A stretch of DNA of 64,000 bases, taken from the NCBI GenBank assembly GCA_007922225.1, contig ML679963.1, forward strand, positions 4,774,624-4,838,623. Direction: 5' to 3'. The stretch comes from Emydura subglobosa. Its lineage: Eukaryota; Chordata; Testudines; Chelidae. The notes under the pieces were generated by a model. The model was not told where the DNA came from. It made no database searches and saw only the letters and a list, made by a program, of their open reading frames with translations. Positions 1 through 15,300 of the stretch are shown here, one piece after another. Numbering within the stretch: the stretch's first letter is position 1; the number at the start of each line of letters is the position of its first letter. Made by a program: the position numbers and the translations under genes.

Positions 1-204
1 AGTGTTAAACCTCTATGTATAGCTATTACATCACATAAAGTTAATATCAGTACAGCTGAATTCAATTCTTTAATGGTTAGAGCTTGTACGTTCTGACTAA
101 AATCAATATCAAAATGAAATAAATGTACTTAACAGTATTTTATTTCTTAAAATCATCTTTTTAATTAAAAATATTTAACATATTTCTTTCCTTCCACCCA
201 ACAG

Positions 205-373
205 AAATATGAAAAGACACCCTGCATGCATTCTTTTGCCACAAATGAACAAATGATTTCAGAGGCCAGCAAAACCTTAAATGTCCTCTATGTTTTTAAT
301 GGCACATATGAACCCTACCTAATCTATTGGCTCTTTCCTTTGCAAATGGCATTTAAGCAGATAACACCCACAG
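205..373 (+). CDS. TBC-like gene, exon 1 of the visible chain
   Basis: The exon starts after a pyrimidine-rich acceptor ending in CAACAG and ends before GTAACT. It is open in frame 0 for 56 codons plus one base. The product contains MISEASKTLNVLYVFNGTY and LIYWLFPLQMAF. This pattern resembles the helix that follows the YxQGM finger in TBC domains, but YxQGM itself is not present. It is short, so the assignment rests mainly on its phase fit (0 to 1) with the next exon. Confidence 0.72.
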
Positions 374-3300
374 GTAACTAAATTAAAGCACAGAAAATTC
401 TGTAGACCTATATCACTTTTCTTAGGACCTGATTTTTGATCTTGTTTAAACCCTTTTTACACAACTTTGAGTGAGTTAAATCTGATTTAGGTGGCCCCAA
501 TCCTACAAACATTTACACACACACATATTTATCTGTAATTGCATGGGTAATTCCACTGAAGTACATGGGACTGATCACATGCAGAGATAAGCATGTGCAT
601 ACATGTTTGCAGGATTGGAACTTTACATCTGTGTGAGATCAGAATCAGGCTTAATGGTAATTAAAGTACAGCTGTCAGATTTGCCTCATTACAAGGGAAA
701 AGGTCCCTAATTTTACACCCAAATTTACTTCTAACTCAGACATTATATTCTTGTACATTACATTGATTACATCATAAATGTTCACTCAGAGTTAGTTATA
801 GTGTTAAGCTTAATAATATCGCAGTAGTGCAGGTCCAACCAAAACTGTTCAGGGGAGGTTCCCCTTTTGGGCGCACAAAAAGCCATGTGGTATCCCCTTT
901 CTCTGAAGTCATATGGGCTTTGGGGTAGGAACTGCAAGGAGGAGCCAGCTAGAGACTGACGCTGGTACAGCTGCAGGGAGCAGTTCAAGGAAAGACCTGA
1001 TAGACATGGATGTCATCAGACTGCTTTCTACAGTTTTCATTCTGAACATTCTTTCCCCTGTGCTGTCTGGCTCTTTGCTCCAATCCATTTCATCCCCTCC
1101 TTCAGTCTCCAGTCCTATCCTTTCCTTTGTCTTTCCATCTAGCTAGTCCCCTCCTGCCATAACCCCATTGAATGAATTTAAATAACAAAACAAAAACAGC
1201 AAAATTATGGAACTGAAATGACATTTGCCACTTTTGCATTGTTCACTCTGCTTCTATATTCGATCCCATTTCCCTGCCCTTTGTCTGTCTTGTCTGTTCA
1301 GATTGTAAACTCTTTGGGGTAGGGACTGTCCCTTATTTTATGTTTGGACAGTTCTCAGTACAAAGAGGCCCTGTTTAGCCTCAGGCACTACATAGTAAAC
1401 ATGATAAATACATTAAAAAATAAAAAAGTGACACTAATAAGTGCGATCTGAAAAATCCCCTCTTCAGAAGGATAATGGCAGGATACAAGTTCTCAAAAGT
1501 TGGGAGGTTTAAAGCTGGGGGAAATGGTTGATCAAGGATCCTCAGAGCTTTGACAGAAAGATTTTCACTATTCTATAAACGAATCGATATTTTAATTTTT
1601 AGCTGAACATCCCTATGAATTGGCTATGTACCTACATTTCCTACATCAAAACTTATTCCCATCATGGATAGAAATCTTTGCAATGGCTGAGTGGATGATG
1701 AGCCTTTTGGAGAGAGAGGACACTGAATTCTTCACTCATCTTCACCAATGTGTCAGAAAGAATCCTGCAGTTGACCCAAAAGTACAATTTATTGATTTTT
1801 TTTTTAAACAAAAACTCTTTTATATTAATGCTATCTGCAGAAGTTGAAAATAAAATGTTTGCTGTAGTAAAAGTCAGTATATGGAATAAAGTTGTACTTT
1901 TAAATATGATTTAATAAAATTATTAAAAGATCTTGAAATATATATAGATAGCTTTTTATCTCTGGGGATAATGTTTCTGATTTTTTTTCCATATTATAAC
2001 ATATATTCCATCTAACATGCCGTCATCTTTTTGCAGGATTTTCTAGTGGAGTTGATAGTTCGAGAAAGAGAGAAAGCTCAAGAACTTTACACAACCACAG
2101 ACAGAGCTGAGCAGAACCAACACCTAACCAAGGAGTTACTGGCAAGCCCAGTCATTTTCCTCAGAAAGTGGATGGGTGAGGTAAGAAATCCTAATTTATG
2201 TGAATGAATTAAAAAACAAAGGCAGAGATTGAGTCTTCTCTCACTTAGCTTGTTGTAAATCAGGAGTGACTATCAAACCAGAGAGAATTAAATTGGTGAG
2301 AAAAGAATCAGGTCCACTGTTTGTTCTGGTTTCACATAACCAAAATATTTTAATTCACTAAATGAGTGTATTTTTCCACTATGGAAAAATAGTGTAATAG
2401 AAAAAAAGGAAGCAAAATATTATTTTCCATATTTTATAAAGGTTTCTTTCTTCCTATTAACAGATTTGCTGTAATCTTTAAAACCTTGGAACCTAAATCA
2501 TATGACATGTTTTCTTTAAAAATTAAGCCCCTCTTTTGTTTTGTTCTCCACATATATAAATACATATTTGTTCAAAGGCAGCTTTAGTAGTGATTTATCT
2601 ATAATATTTGTATTTTTTCTTTATACCGACAGCAAAAACTTGAGGTTTGTTACAACTACATCAAGCACATTAAAGAAATAAATTTTACATTATTTGGCTA
2701 TTAATAAAGTCACAAATGAGCCAGTGGAATAAAAATTAAGATTAAAACTAGAGGACACAATACTCAGCTAGTATAAATGGAAACAGTTTTTCTGACTTCA
2801 GTAGAGCTATGATCATTTACAGAAGTTGATGATCCAGCTTAAAAAAAACTGGTGATGAAAGTTTCCTTTCAGTAACACTGATTGCAGTAGTAGTAGTTTG
2901 TTTATGTATGTATGTATGTATGTATGTATTATTTCATGTATGTTACCTTAGCATCTAAGAGCCTGAGTCCTCACTGTGCTAGATGCTGAACAAACACTTG
3001 TTTTTTTCTGTCAAACACTGCCCCCGCCCAATCTGAAGCTTGTTTCTGGGTACCGGTAACAAAGTGTTAAACTATACAGGTACCTGTGTAAGTAGGAAGA
3101 GCAAGCTTTGGTATTATATTTTTAAAATTAGAAATGGCCTAATATATTTTTAATAAAATAAATTTCATAATTTTATGTAGGGATTTGTGAGTGTACTGGA
3201 TTTTCCTGCAGTGTTATTGATTTGGGATCAGTTGTACATGCACGATTGGAATCGAAAGGTGATGGAGAATTTCTGTGTTTCACTCCTTATGCTATTAAAG

Positions 3301-6300
3301 GATTCATTAATGGCTGCCAATGATTATCCAGCTATAAGAGAGGTACATACAACAATGCTTTATGTTACCATCAACTAATTATCTGTGCTTTTGATAAAAA
3401 TAATCACCAAAGACATGTTTTTATTTAAAGATATTTTTTAAATAGTTTTTCAAGAACATTTGGTTCCTTCAAAGGATAAAATTCCATTGGCATTCCCTTA
3501 TTATGATACACATTTTAGTTATATAATTTTTTTAGATTTGCAACAGTAAATTATGTACAAAATTGTGTTCTGTTTCACCTATGCAACCTCACTGACTTCA
3601 GGCAATATTTGGTTCTCAGTTATGGTTATGCAGCCCCACTGAAGTATATTACTCCAGGCCTCAGGGTGCCAACACTTCCCTTGAATTACATGCTGAATTT
3701 CCGTGTAACATTAACGGGAGTACTGCATCTATGGAATATGAAGAATACACCCTGCAATATTTGATAGCATCAGTAATCACATTGTAGGTTGCACCAAAAT
3801 GTTTCTCATTAAGGCCCTAATTCAAAATACTTAAGCACATGTTCAGCTTTAAACACATGCTTAAATCCATCCCTACTGAGCAAAGCACTTAAGCATGTGT
3901 TTCAGTCCTACTGAAGTAAAATTACATTTACACCAACTCTAAGGGACTGCCAAAGCAGTGTAAAAGGCTCTGCTGGGACTTGGGCCCCTGTTTTGGTTTT
4001 TAAAAACAAAAACTAAAGTTTAGGTTGATAGCTAATTAATCACCCCTTTAAAAGGTAAAAAAGTTGAAATTCCTAGTAAAAATGGAGAAATTACTAAAGT
4101 AATTGGGAAGTGTTGAGTTTTTATTGGCAAACAAAAATAAAACCTTTTTGAATGAGTGCAGTTTAGGCTGTCAGCAAAATAATGAGCATAGGAAGTAAAG
4201 TCAAGGCGGTTTTCTGTGGTTATAGTGCATACTTAAAAAAATTGTATGAAAAAAAAACTTTACTTCGAGCCAGGAAACATTTTCAGAATCCATAAAATAT
4301 TAACAGGTTTGTTTCATGTATAGTAGTGAAAATTCTTTTTTTTTTTTTTTTTCTTTTCAGGTGTTTTTGTTTCATGGTTGTCATCTTCTTACAGCTGATA
4401 TTCAAAGGACCTGGATTCACTTACAGCAAGGTGGTTTACCAGTTGACATCCCACGGCTTAGCAGACAGAATCAAAGGTAGAGAACTCCCCTTGCTTTACA
4501 GATACAAGGATGTACTGATTGGAAACATGCTGCTGAAATTAAAGGGCTGTCTTTAAAAAAAAAAAAAAAAAAAAATCACTAAAAATATATTGAACACTTT
4601 GTATGCTGCTTAGTAGAGCTCCAATTCAGAAATGTACTTAAAACACATGAGAAGTCCCTCTGTAGTTAATTGAACTAATCACATACTTAAAGTTAGTCAA
4701 GTGCTTAAGTACATAGCTGAAATAGGTCTTAGTTTGTCAACCTGCCATATATATTCAGTAGACTTGGTAATATTCATGTTACAGATTAAAGTTAAATGTT
4801 GCTGAAGGCGCATACTGCTGTGTGTATCTAAGGCCTACATAGATAAAATGGCCGAGCATTAACATTCTGAACCACCAAGCAAGAATCCTGTTCTCTTACA
4901 CTACAGATCAAAGGAAGCTGCATGTATTGTGTAAAAGTAGAGCAAACCTCTGTTTATGTTCGGGATGGGTGGGAAGGAGAGTTCTGCAGTGACTTCTCTT
5001 ATCTAATTTTAGAGACATTATTGACAGCCTTCAAAGGGAACCTCATGTAGACTGTCTTGACTGGAGATTTGTGGCTACAATGCATGCCTTAATGGGGGAG
5101 GAAAAGTTAAAGGGGAGGGAGTATCCTCTGCATTCCATCTGGGACATGGCTGACCTACTGGAAAGAGAACAAAACATAAACCTAGAGATAACTATCACAG
5201 ATACACTCTCAAGTGCTCAAAAAATGCCCAGACCCTATGAAGTAGTGAGCCTTACAGGTTTGCATGTTTTTCCTACCTTGTTATCACAATATCAGTCAGT
5301 CATAGCCTTAATGCTGTGTTTTCATTCTGGGCAGTGTTGCATTCAGGTGCTGTACTAAGAGCACCATCAGATTCACATGGGCATACCCACATAGTTCAGA
5401 GGAAGGGCGAATGTTATAACATTGATCTACACACAACTGAGTTACACCTTCCCATATTTCTTCACCCATGGGATCTTCCTCATAACATTGGAATGTTGAA
5501 AGGCTGCATGAAACAATATCTCATTTGACTCATAAATTAGCTAGGGCAATACTAAATCTTTCATTTATAATGAATATTTTTATATCTGGAAATGCCTTCT
5601 CTACAGTATGTGGAAATATTTTTTTAATATAAATGGCTAGTTGAATTGCTTTTTCTTTTCTTTTTTTTTTTTTGTAGCGGGCAATAAAATACTTTAAAAT
5701 GAGCAAAAGTATTTAAAATGAGAAATTAATTCAGATTGTTGCTTATTCCTATATGCACTGAAAATAGGGAATTAAATTATGAACATATACCAATTAGCAA
5801 TGTTTGTATGTGCAGGCCACTTGCTGATCTGTCTCCAAGACTCAGCTCAGTGGAAGGTATGTAACTGTGTTCGTGCTGTTATTTAAGAGCATCAAGAGGA
5901 GAATATATCTGTTAACATGCATTTGATACCTAATATCTTGTGTATCATAGGCAAGATTTCAGATATAATGAAAAGAACAGCTTATTTCTAAACGTTTATT
6001 TAAACCTTCTATTCTAGCCAGAAATATTAGAATAAAGTTTCTTAAGCCCCAGTCCTACGTTCTGATGGTGCTCCCATCAGGGGCTTGCCTGTGCCAATCA
6101 GATTACAGGCCTAGAGTATTTATCTTTGTTATAGTGTTCCTCACAATAAATGCTGGACTTTTGCAATGTATGGATTTTTCAAAGGAATGTGTAGAAGAAT
6201 TATTTGTCCTTAAAATTGGGAAAATATCATACATTTTGGTGAAATTTGAAGCAGATGTTTTAAAATACGTGGAAAAGACAGCCAGCTAATATGGTTTAAA

Positions 6301-9300
6301 CTTGATTCAATGTAAGAGTCTGCGGAAGAGTAAATGGTCCTGAATATTCATCAGATTTCTCATTTGTTTTATTCCTAAGAAAATAATATTCAATATAAGA
6401 AGAAGATTTCTGCAAAATTCAAAACTTTCAGTCTAGATTTGTTTTTGAGGATTTTAAAATTCTGCCAAGATGAGCAGATTTTCAATGGCCTCTAATTTTG
6501 GTTGCTTCAGTTTCTGCATGCAAGCCTTCTCACAATTGTCTTGATTTTTAAAGTTGTTTAGCACCCATAGCTACTGTTGATTTTAATTTGAGGTGTGAGT
6601 TCTCAGCACATCTGAAAACTGGTCTAAGGCTCACATAATTAAAGGACCTGAATCTAGTGGCCACTTTTGAAAATTTTAGTCATATTTTGTGTTTAAGACT
6701 GAGAAACATATGGGGTGAAATTCTGGCCCATTAACATCAAAGGCAAAACACCCATTGATTGTAGTGGGCCAGGATTTCATCACTAGAGCTTGATCCTGTA
6801 GGTCTTATCAGGCAAAGCTGTCATTGAAGTCAAGCCAGATATTTTAATTCTTTTTTTAAATGCAAAAACGTTATCCAGGTCAGTGAAATGTTTAATAATC
6901 TTGCCAGCCCACTATATGCTACAGTATGAAAATCTCATCATCTCTTACTTAAAGCATTATAAATCAGAAATAATTCCACTAAAATCAGTGAGATTACATA
7001 AGTGTAAAACTAGTGTGAGAGGAGAATCAGGCTCATGAGTCTTTAGCTTCCTGAATAGGTGAAAATGAGATATTTGGACTCCAAGGAAGAGCTGTAATTT
7101 CTGCTCACTCACCGCACTGTACAGGATGGGTGCTTATCCTCTGTGTCTGTATACAGGAAAGAGGGATTTCTATGGTCTTTCAGTGGTTCCTAGAATAAAG
7201 TAGTAGTTTGAACTGGTCTTTTCTTATAGCTGCATGGTAACAGTGGTAGTAGCTGTTATTTCTAGTATGTGAAGGTGGCAAGGAAATGTTCAGGAGTTGT
7301 GGTTTAATTGCTGCTGTGGGAGATGCATACAAAGGTATCGAGGTCAGATAATGTACTGTAATGACAGTACTCTATGTAAGACATTAGAGTTCTCTATTGG
7401 GCATATTTTTAAAAATGTTTGGTAAATTTTCAGTATAGTTTTTCCTTCAAGTTTTTCAAAAACAAAAATTCTTCCAGTCTGTCTAAGGGCCTGATTCTGT
7501 AAACCCTTACATTTTACAAGACTGAGCCATTAAACAGGAAAAGAACTTTTAGACAGAACTAAATTCTATCTTTTAAGACACACACACGCGTGATTCTTAG
7601 CTTAAGGCCTGATCCAACAGCTTTTAGAGTTAATGGAACTTGGATTAGGCCTTAATCCTGACCAAAACTTCTGTATGAAAAGATCTGACTGTCCTGTTTA
7701 TGGAATTCTTATAAATTCTTCTGTATAAAATAGACATTACCCAAAATCTAAACATTTCACCTTGCAACTAGAACCTACTCTGTTGTAAAATATTATGATA
7801 TTTTTCAGTATCTGAGACTTACAATTGTTACTATATTTGATCTACTATATTATTTGTAATTCAATCTTTGTGATTTTCCTTACAGCAAGAAGAAAACTAT
7901 TTTTGTTCTTTAATTTCATAGGTAAAAGTGTAATATACTTCTGTTTGGTCTAATAAGCCAAGCTCTGACTAATCTAATTTAAACCAAGGATCAAACTATT
8001 TAAACATTGGCTAATTACCTTTGGTGTAATTTGTTTTCATAGCTGGAAAGGTTCATCTTGGCTTCCAGGACATTTTACCAGTTGGGGTGAAGGATATTCT
8101 ACTGAAGCTAGTTTTACCCGTACCTCAGGTTGAACTATCACACACTGTAAGTGGTAATTTAATTATACCTTGTATGTTCTGACAAGTTCCAGAGGGGTAG
8201 CCGTGTTAGTCAGATAAAGCTCACTTTGGCATTAATTATTGTTACATACATAAGAAAAAACATATACTGTGATTGGTTGAAAATTGTTATGTGAAGACTC
8301 AGTAAGTTTCTATTGTTTACCTCTTCAGAAGTTAATAAAATTGAGGCCACTCCACTTATCCAGTCAGGCCACGTATGCAAATAAATACACCCTGACTGGC
8401 TGAAAAATATTAATTGAAAGCTATTATTTCACCTCGCAGGAGCATAATTAATTAATTTTTTTTAGTCCTCTGCGTGCTTTTAGCTTCTTATGAAACACTG
8501 TACATTATTGAAATGCATTACCACTATGGAGAGATTTTCCAGATGTTTCTGATGAAGACTTTCAGAACATAAGTAATAAAACATTTATTGGGCCAAATTT
8601 TCTTTTGCAAAGCTGAAAAGGATTTTGACCCATTAACTTCAGTACATATTGTATATTTGCTTCACTCCAAGTTAATATTTACCTCTCTGGTCAATAAAGT
8701 TTGTTTTTCACCTTAACAAAAGTCAATATTTACTTATAATTTTTTAGTCCTGTGACATTGTATTAAATTCTGTGTTTCTAGCAGTGTGAGGTCTCTAATT
8801 TATTATGAAAAAGAGTTTGGTTTAACAGATATCTGTTATTTCATTAGGAAGCCTTTCCCACAAGTGGGACAATTTGTCCAGCATATAATAAATGTAACAG
8901 GATTATGAGCATAATAGTTTACAAGCACAAAAATTAATACATTAGAAAAATGGGTACATTCTGTAAATATAGTACTGAATTAAGATATAATGGCATGAAC
9001 CTATAAAGTAGTAGTATACCTTGTTTGCATTTTAAGGTAACATCTTTTCCATGGATCTGAAATACCAAATCCCATAACAGATATTTATGGCCAGATCCTC
9101 AGGCTGTGAATTCTCTTTCAAAATCAAGAAAAATGTGCAATTTCATACCAGCTGATGATCTAATGTTATGTATATAATTATCTGAATTATCAAACTGAAG
9201 AAGGACTGCAGAAGTTTAACTGTAAGCAGAATTTGGCCCCTAGCAATATTAATGGGAGTTACCACTGGACAAATCCATCATACATCCTAAGAAAATGCTT

Positions 9301-12300
9301 CCCTTCTTTAGTAAATGCTTAATTTCTTGCACATCCCCAGGTTCCCACAAAATCAGCAGGAGTGTGGGTTGCATATGAATTGAAAAAGTGAGTCCTTTTC
9401 CTAAAAATGATTACAGATAAATCACAGAATGGAGTTTTGTGCCCTGCAATGGATTCTCATAGTGACCAGGATGCAAAGTAATTTGCTTTGTTTGTTGCAT
9501 TCACTTAATATTTCTTTTTTTAAGGAAACTTGGTTGAAAGAGTTTGACCCTCTTGCTGTGGAGTTAACAGTTTCAGTAGTTTATGACCTTGAAAAGCTGA
9601 GCTCCAAGACTAGCTCTTTTAAGCCCTCTCTTGTACAGAAAACCAAAGGAAAAACAGCAAAAAGAAGTGAAATCACTGAATTTACTGTTCAGTTCAATGG
9701 TATGAATCTTTTAATTTACCATCTATTGTTATGCATTCTATTTTGTTGTTGCACTTTTTTAAAAAAATAAGGATTTTTAATATTTTGCAACACTTTTGAT
9801 CCTAGCATAAATATTTTAACTTCAAATATATGTAGTAGATTTTTTTAAAAAAAGATAAACTTTCAAGTGATTCATGGTGAGCCTTAATGGTTTCCCTTTG
9901 TATGATGTTATCATTTTGGTCCTTACTTCCCTTCAGTGTTTTCAATATAAATTTAAGAAGTCTTTTTTAAAGCATCTCAGCCAGTGGTAGATGAAGGTTA
10001 ATTTGTGGTCCTCCAAAAATCTTTGCGTTATCTCAGACAGACTCTTCTTCTCAACCAGAGTTACTACTGTGTCGGAGTGGATTAAGTCAAAATACGCCTT
10101 AAGTCCACCAGCACTATGGAACCTCAAACACACCCGTTTGTTTCCCAACAAATATATTCAAAAGAAAAATAGGAACATTAAAAACTGCAGCCTCAGCATT
10201 TTATTCCGAACAAAACGGGTTATTCTCTCTCCCACCGTGTATCATCCCTACTCCTGAGCTGCCACGTTCGCCTCCCATCCACAAACAGACCTTGCAGGCC
10301 CCTTCCTCATACATAGTCATATCACCTCTTTCTTGATATCGGAAAACAAAGATTTGTACTTGTATAATATCAGGCATTATATTTTAGCAGTAGGTTTTCT
10401 GTAAATTAAAGGAAAAACACACTTGAAGCTAGTGGAGTTATGCCAGAGATATATTTGGCTGACTCTCGTTCTTTTGTTTCTGCTCTTCATCATTTCCTTT
10501 CCTCTTTACTACTTTTTCTTCTCTTTTCTCCTGATTTTTCTTGTTAATATTTGTCCTATATAAGGCTTTTCTTCTTTCATCTCTCCTCTCTCTTCAAGAC
10601 ATTTCCTTCTGTTCTAATTTTTTCTCTTTTCTCTTTTGTATTTTCCCTCCTGTAATCCCCCTATCAATTTTTCCCATTAATATTTTTTTCTTTCCTATGA
10701 GGTACTTTGCTCTCTTCTCCCTTCCTTTAGTCAAAAGTCTTTCCTTTCTATCAGCCTCCACAGCCTCAGGCTTTGGCCTAGGAAGGAAGGATGGTCTAGT
10801 GGGCAGTGGGAAATCCAGGTTCCATTCCTGCTCCACCACAGATTTTATGTTATTTTGCTCAAATCACTTAGCCTCTGTGTCTATCATTTTCCCCATCTGT
10901 AAAATAAAACATTTTTAATTATAACATAAAAAATGTGAAGGTTTTAGGTACTACAATAATCGGAGCCATATAAGTACCTTAGATTGAGATGGGAGTGGGA
11001 AGTGAGTGGGCCCTGTTGGTCCACTTAAATCCTCTTACCTTTCCTCTAGCTTCACTGCTGCCTGCAATATGCTATTGCCATCTGCAGAGAGGAGAAATGC
11101 TTCAGCAGTATTGTTGAAATCAGATGAGTGGTAGTGGCTCAAGCTCTTCCTGTTCTGCCAGAGTCTACTGCTGGAAGAAAGAGGGTGTTTGTTCCTAAAC
11201 CTGTGCACAAACTTGGGTCTTCTTCAGGTGGTGGACTCATTTGCAGAAAGAAATACATTTCCCCTTAATCTATCCTCTTCATATACTAGACACCAGATGT
11301 TCTGTGGCCTTAGATTCTGTAGTCTCTGTTTTTTTTTTTGATTCTATAAAAATTCTATCTAGCCTAGCCTTTGTCCCAGGTTCCATCCATCCCCGTTCAA
11401 AGGGGGTACTGTTCCCATACCAATTCTTGCCAAATGGCTGTTTTATAAATGGGCAGCTGAATTAAATGTCCTTTTTAAAGGGAAATAATGAGCATGTGTG
11501 AGGGCATTGAGGGAATCATAAGGCTGGAAGGGACCTCGAGAGGCCATCTAGTCCAGTCCCCTTGCACTCATGGCAGGACTAAGTAATATCTAGACCATCC
11601 CTGACAGGTGTTTGTCTAACCTGCTCTTAAAAATCTCCAATGATGGAGATTCCACAGCCTCCTTAGGAAGGAGAGTTCCTGTCCGAAACAATGAAACCCC
11701 TACTAGTTACGGGACCAACTTTTCATGTAGAGGAGAATGTTATTTGATATGAGAATTTCATCAATTTAGATGAGACAAGATTATTGTGGTTGTAAGAGCC
11801 TTTATAGTCTTAAAAAATCCTCTAGATGAAGATTTATTTTCATCTAATCATCTAGTTAAAGCTACAAACTCCCCTAGCCGTTGATGTATGCTTCAGTGGA
11901 AAGACAAAGCCAACTTGCTCTTTGTTTGCTGCAGTGAAAGGTTGCTGGGTATTTTTTCATTCCAGTTTTCATAAAGCTTAGATAATATAACCAGGAACAT
12001 TCCTTTGTGAGACTGGTGGACAAATAAGATAGTCTAGTTGCACAAGTTATACCAAGAAAAGGGAGTACTCTTTATTAAAAAAATGTAATTTCTCTCATAG
12101 CTATTATTCAGTTTTCATCTTAAAATGGCACTGAATTACAGATGGGTACCTACGGCCTGATTATGTGAGTTGCTGAGGTCCCTCAACTGCCTCTGAAGTC
12201 AGTGACAATTGAGTGTGTACAGCATTTTGCAGGATCTGGCTCTAATGTCGCAATTCTAAAATCTTTAGATTTTAAAAACTCAAGAATCGTGTACATTATA

Positions 12301-15300
12301 ATTTTTTTTTTTAAGATAAGAGTGGTTAGGAGCTTTCTAAAAATGTTTGTTGGTTGCCAGAATGTACTGTAATTTTGGAATTGTGGCATTTTACAATTCT
12401 TTGTTTTGATTTGTTAAACTGGGAGTGAACCTTTCCCTTACTGCATTACTTTGGACTGAAATTTGGGGCAAAGGAGAAACAAGACCTCATTGAAAACCAG
12501 GTATTAGTTGAATGACCCTGGGTAAATGAATTAACCACAAATATTGCTCACAATTTAAACATCAATTATTAAGTTAATGTCTAATATAACAATCTTTTTG
12601 TTTTGTAATACACTGTGCAAGCCAATCAATGACTACTGAGATTGACTAATGCCCTAAACAAAATTGAGTGCTTTAAATAAAATTCATAAACTATTTATTG
12701 CAAGTCTACTACAAATCAATAGAGATTATTGCTGTTATATAGCAAGACATAACACTAAAATATCTTTTTTCCTTATGAGGAACTGAAGTGTTCTGTTGCG
12801 TATGATTTCTAGTAATGGGTGTGCCTATGATGAATAACTGAAGAGAGCAGCGTTAGAAGAAACTTACCAGCACACACAGGGCAAGATGGTGTTCCCATTG
12901 AAGTAAATGGAAAAGCTTCCATTAACTTGAGGATGGAGCGAGGAAAGAGTATTTAATAAGATGCTAAAGGCCCAGTCCTATTCATAATTAAGTCAAGTTC
13001 CCACTAACGTCAGAGGGAGTTTTGCTTCAGTAAGGAGCGCTGAATAGGGTTCTTAGCAGGGTCCTGAAAATAATAGTGGAAGATAAGTCTTGAAAGTGAA
13101 TAATACATCTAGAAAGTGGCTTTTGTGGAAACCGCGCAAAGGATTGGACAAAGATTTTCAGTGAGGGTTTCAATCGTATTAGTGGGAAACTCATGTTTGA
13201 ATCTTCTTGACTATTTTACTATAATGATCAGTGAAATAAATAACAGTTTTGTCTCATAATAATTAACTTTGTTTATGTTAAGAAACATTTGCCTTTGATT
13301 CTCTGGATCCATCTGAATTTAAAGATATGACAGAAGCTAAGCCCTATATTTTATTAAAAGTAGTTTACAAGTCTAAAGACAAAGGTATGTAATTTTTCCT
13401 TCATATTTTATCAAAACTATATATTAAAAACAGAAATAATAAGTGATGAATGTAAAATGTATTAGGCAACAAGTTCCCCCAAGGAATTTACTTCATGTTG
13501 AGCAATACAGCTCATTTCTATTGTTATTTCTGCAAATACTAATGTGTATGAGTTACTTGACACAAGTGAATAGTCCTATTGGAGGCAATGGGTTTACTTA
13601 TGTAAAAAAGTTACTCATTCCTATATATAGATATAAGTTTACAGGATCAAGGCTTTTTTAGCCTAACTTGTGTAAAAACAAAGATATTGGCTTGGTTAAG
13701 GAAAGCCCTTTACTTATTTTCCTCATGTAACTTTCTACTTTTCAGTTTTATAAATGAGGAAGCCCTAGATGGAGGGGTGATATCAAATGTTTTATATTAT
13801 TCCAGGGATGCTGGTGGTGCATTCCAATTGCCAAGTTTCTGAACATCCTCCATTCCCAATGATTTCAGTGGGAGTTTAGGGCCTTCAGGAGCTTGCAGGA
13901 AGGGCTCAGAACCTTGCAGGCTTGAACACTAATAGTATTTTGCTGAGATATGCACACTGTAGACTGTTGTTCAACATATTTACCCATACTGAATTTTACC
14001 ACATTGTGTAATGGTTTTCTGATGTGTACAAATAAATGGAAACCAGGATAAGGCCACTGAATTCATTTCATCTTGTGACCTGAAGTCAAACATTGAACTC
14101 AAGTCTCCAGAGGTTAAAGGCTAGTTTACTAAAACGTACTATTCCCTGCCCCCAGCAAGTTATCATCTCACTAAAACATCTGTTGAAGGTGCCTATTATC
14201 TTCATATCTAGGTGTCTGTTAATGTAGATTATACTTTGATAATCTACATTCTGGATTATACTTTGAATATAGGGCCAGTTTCTGCCACCCTTACTTACAT
14301 CAACTAGTATATTACTCCATGAAGTAGTCCAACTGAAGTCAATAGGACTACTTGTGAAGTAATCAGTTACATTGAATAGTATATTAGAATCCATCTTGGC
14401 TTTTATATGTAAGACTTCTTAAAAAGATGCTATAAAGATGAAACTTGGAAGCAATTTTAATATACCTGACCAGTGCACTATACTAGATTTGGATAGTTAT
14501 GAGTAATAAGCCCTTTTGTGTGTGTTTTTGTATGTATTTTATATTTTATAGATTCACTGACTCTTGGATGGCAAAAGGTGGATGTATTTCAGAAAGAAAC
14601 TACAAATACTAGAGCTATATGGAGACCTAAAGCGTTTTCTACACTTGTTCCACTGCATCCTGGCAAAGTTCCTTATAACATTATGGATTATACTTTAAAG
14701 CATATCTCAAAAGGTAATTTGAAAAAATAAAGTGGTCACAACACTACAGATGAGAAAAAATATACTCTTGAATAATGTAGGAAATGTTGATATCAGCAGT
14801 CTAAAATCTAGTCAACTTCTCCTTCAGTTCTATTTTTAGTGATTATTAAGTAATGGAACACTGAGAAGATGATGGGTCTGATACTTAACTGTCTTGCATC
14901 TTGTGTAGTCATTCACAACTCTGCAAAGTAAGTATAAAATGCTGTCACCAGTCGGAGTGGATATTTTTTACTTGGAAGCATTTTATACTCTATTAAAAAC
15001 AACAAGAGATCTGTGGCACTTTAAAGACTAACAAATTTAATATTTGCAGACATATATTCTATTAGTTATTCAGCACTCGCTTTTCACACATGTAAATGAC
15101 TACGCAGATGATAGGAGAGGAACAGAAAGTCAGACTGTTTTTGTTTTTTTTTCTTTTGAGGCAACGTGGAATTCTTATTTTACTATATTAAACCACAAAT
15201 TTAAGTTAAAGACTATACTGACCTTGACCACATTCTGTAGCAAAACAGGAAGAATGACCAATGTTTTCTCGCAGTCAAAGTTCCTTTTTAAAAGTATGAG

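Noticed and set aside
5816..5856. Possible 41-nt exon with TGTGCAG acceptor and AAG|GTATGT donor
   Set aside because: It would change the phase from 1 to 0, and exon 7 read in phase 0 meets a stop codon. The frame works without it.
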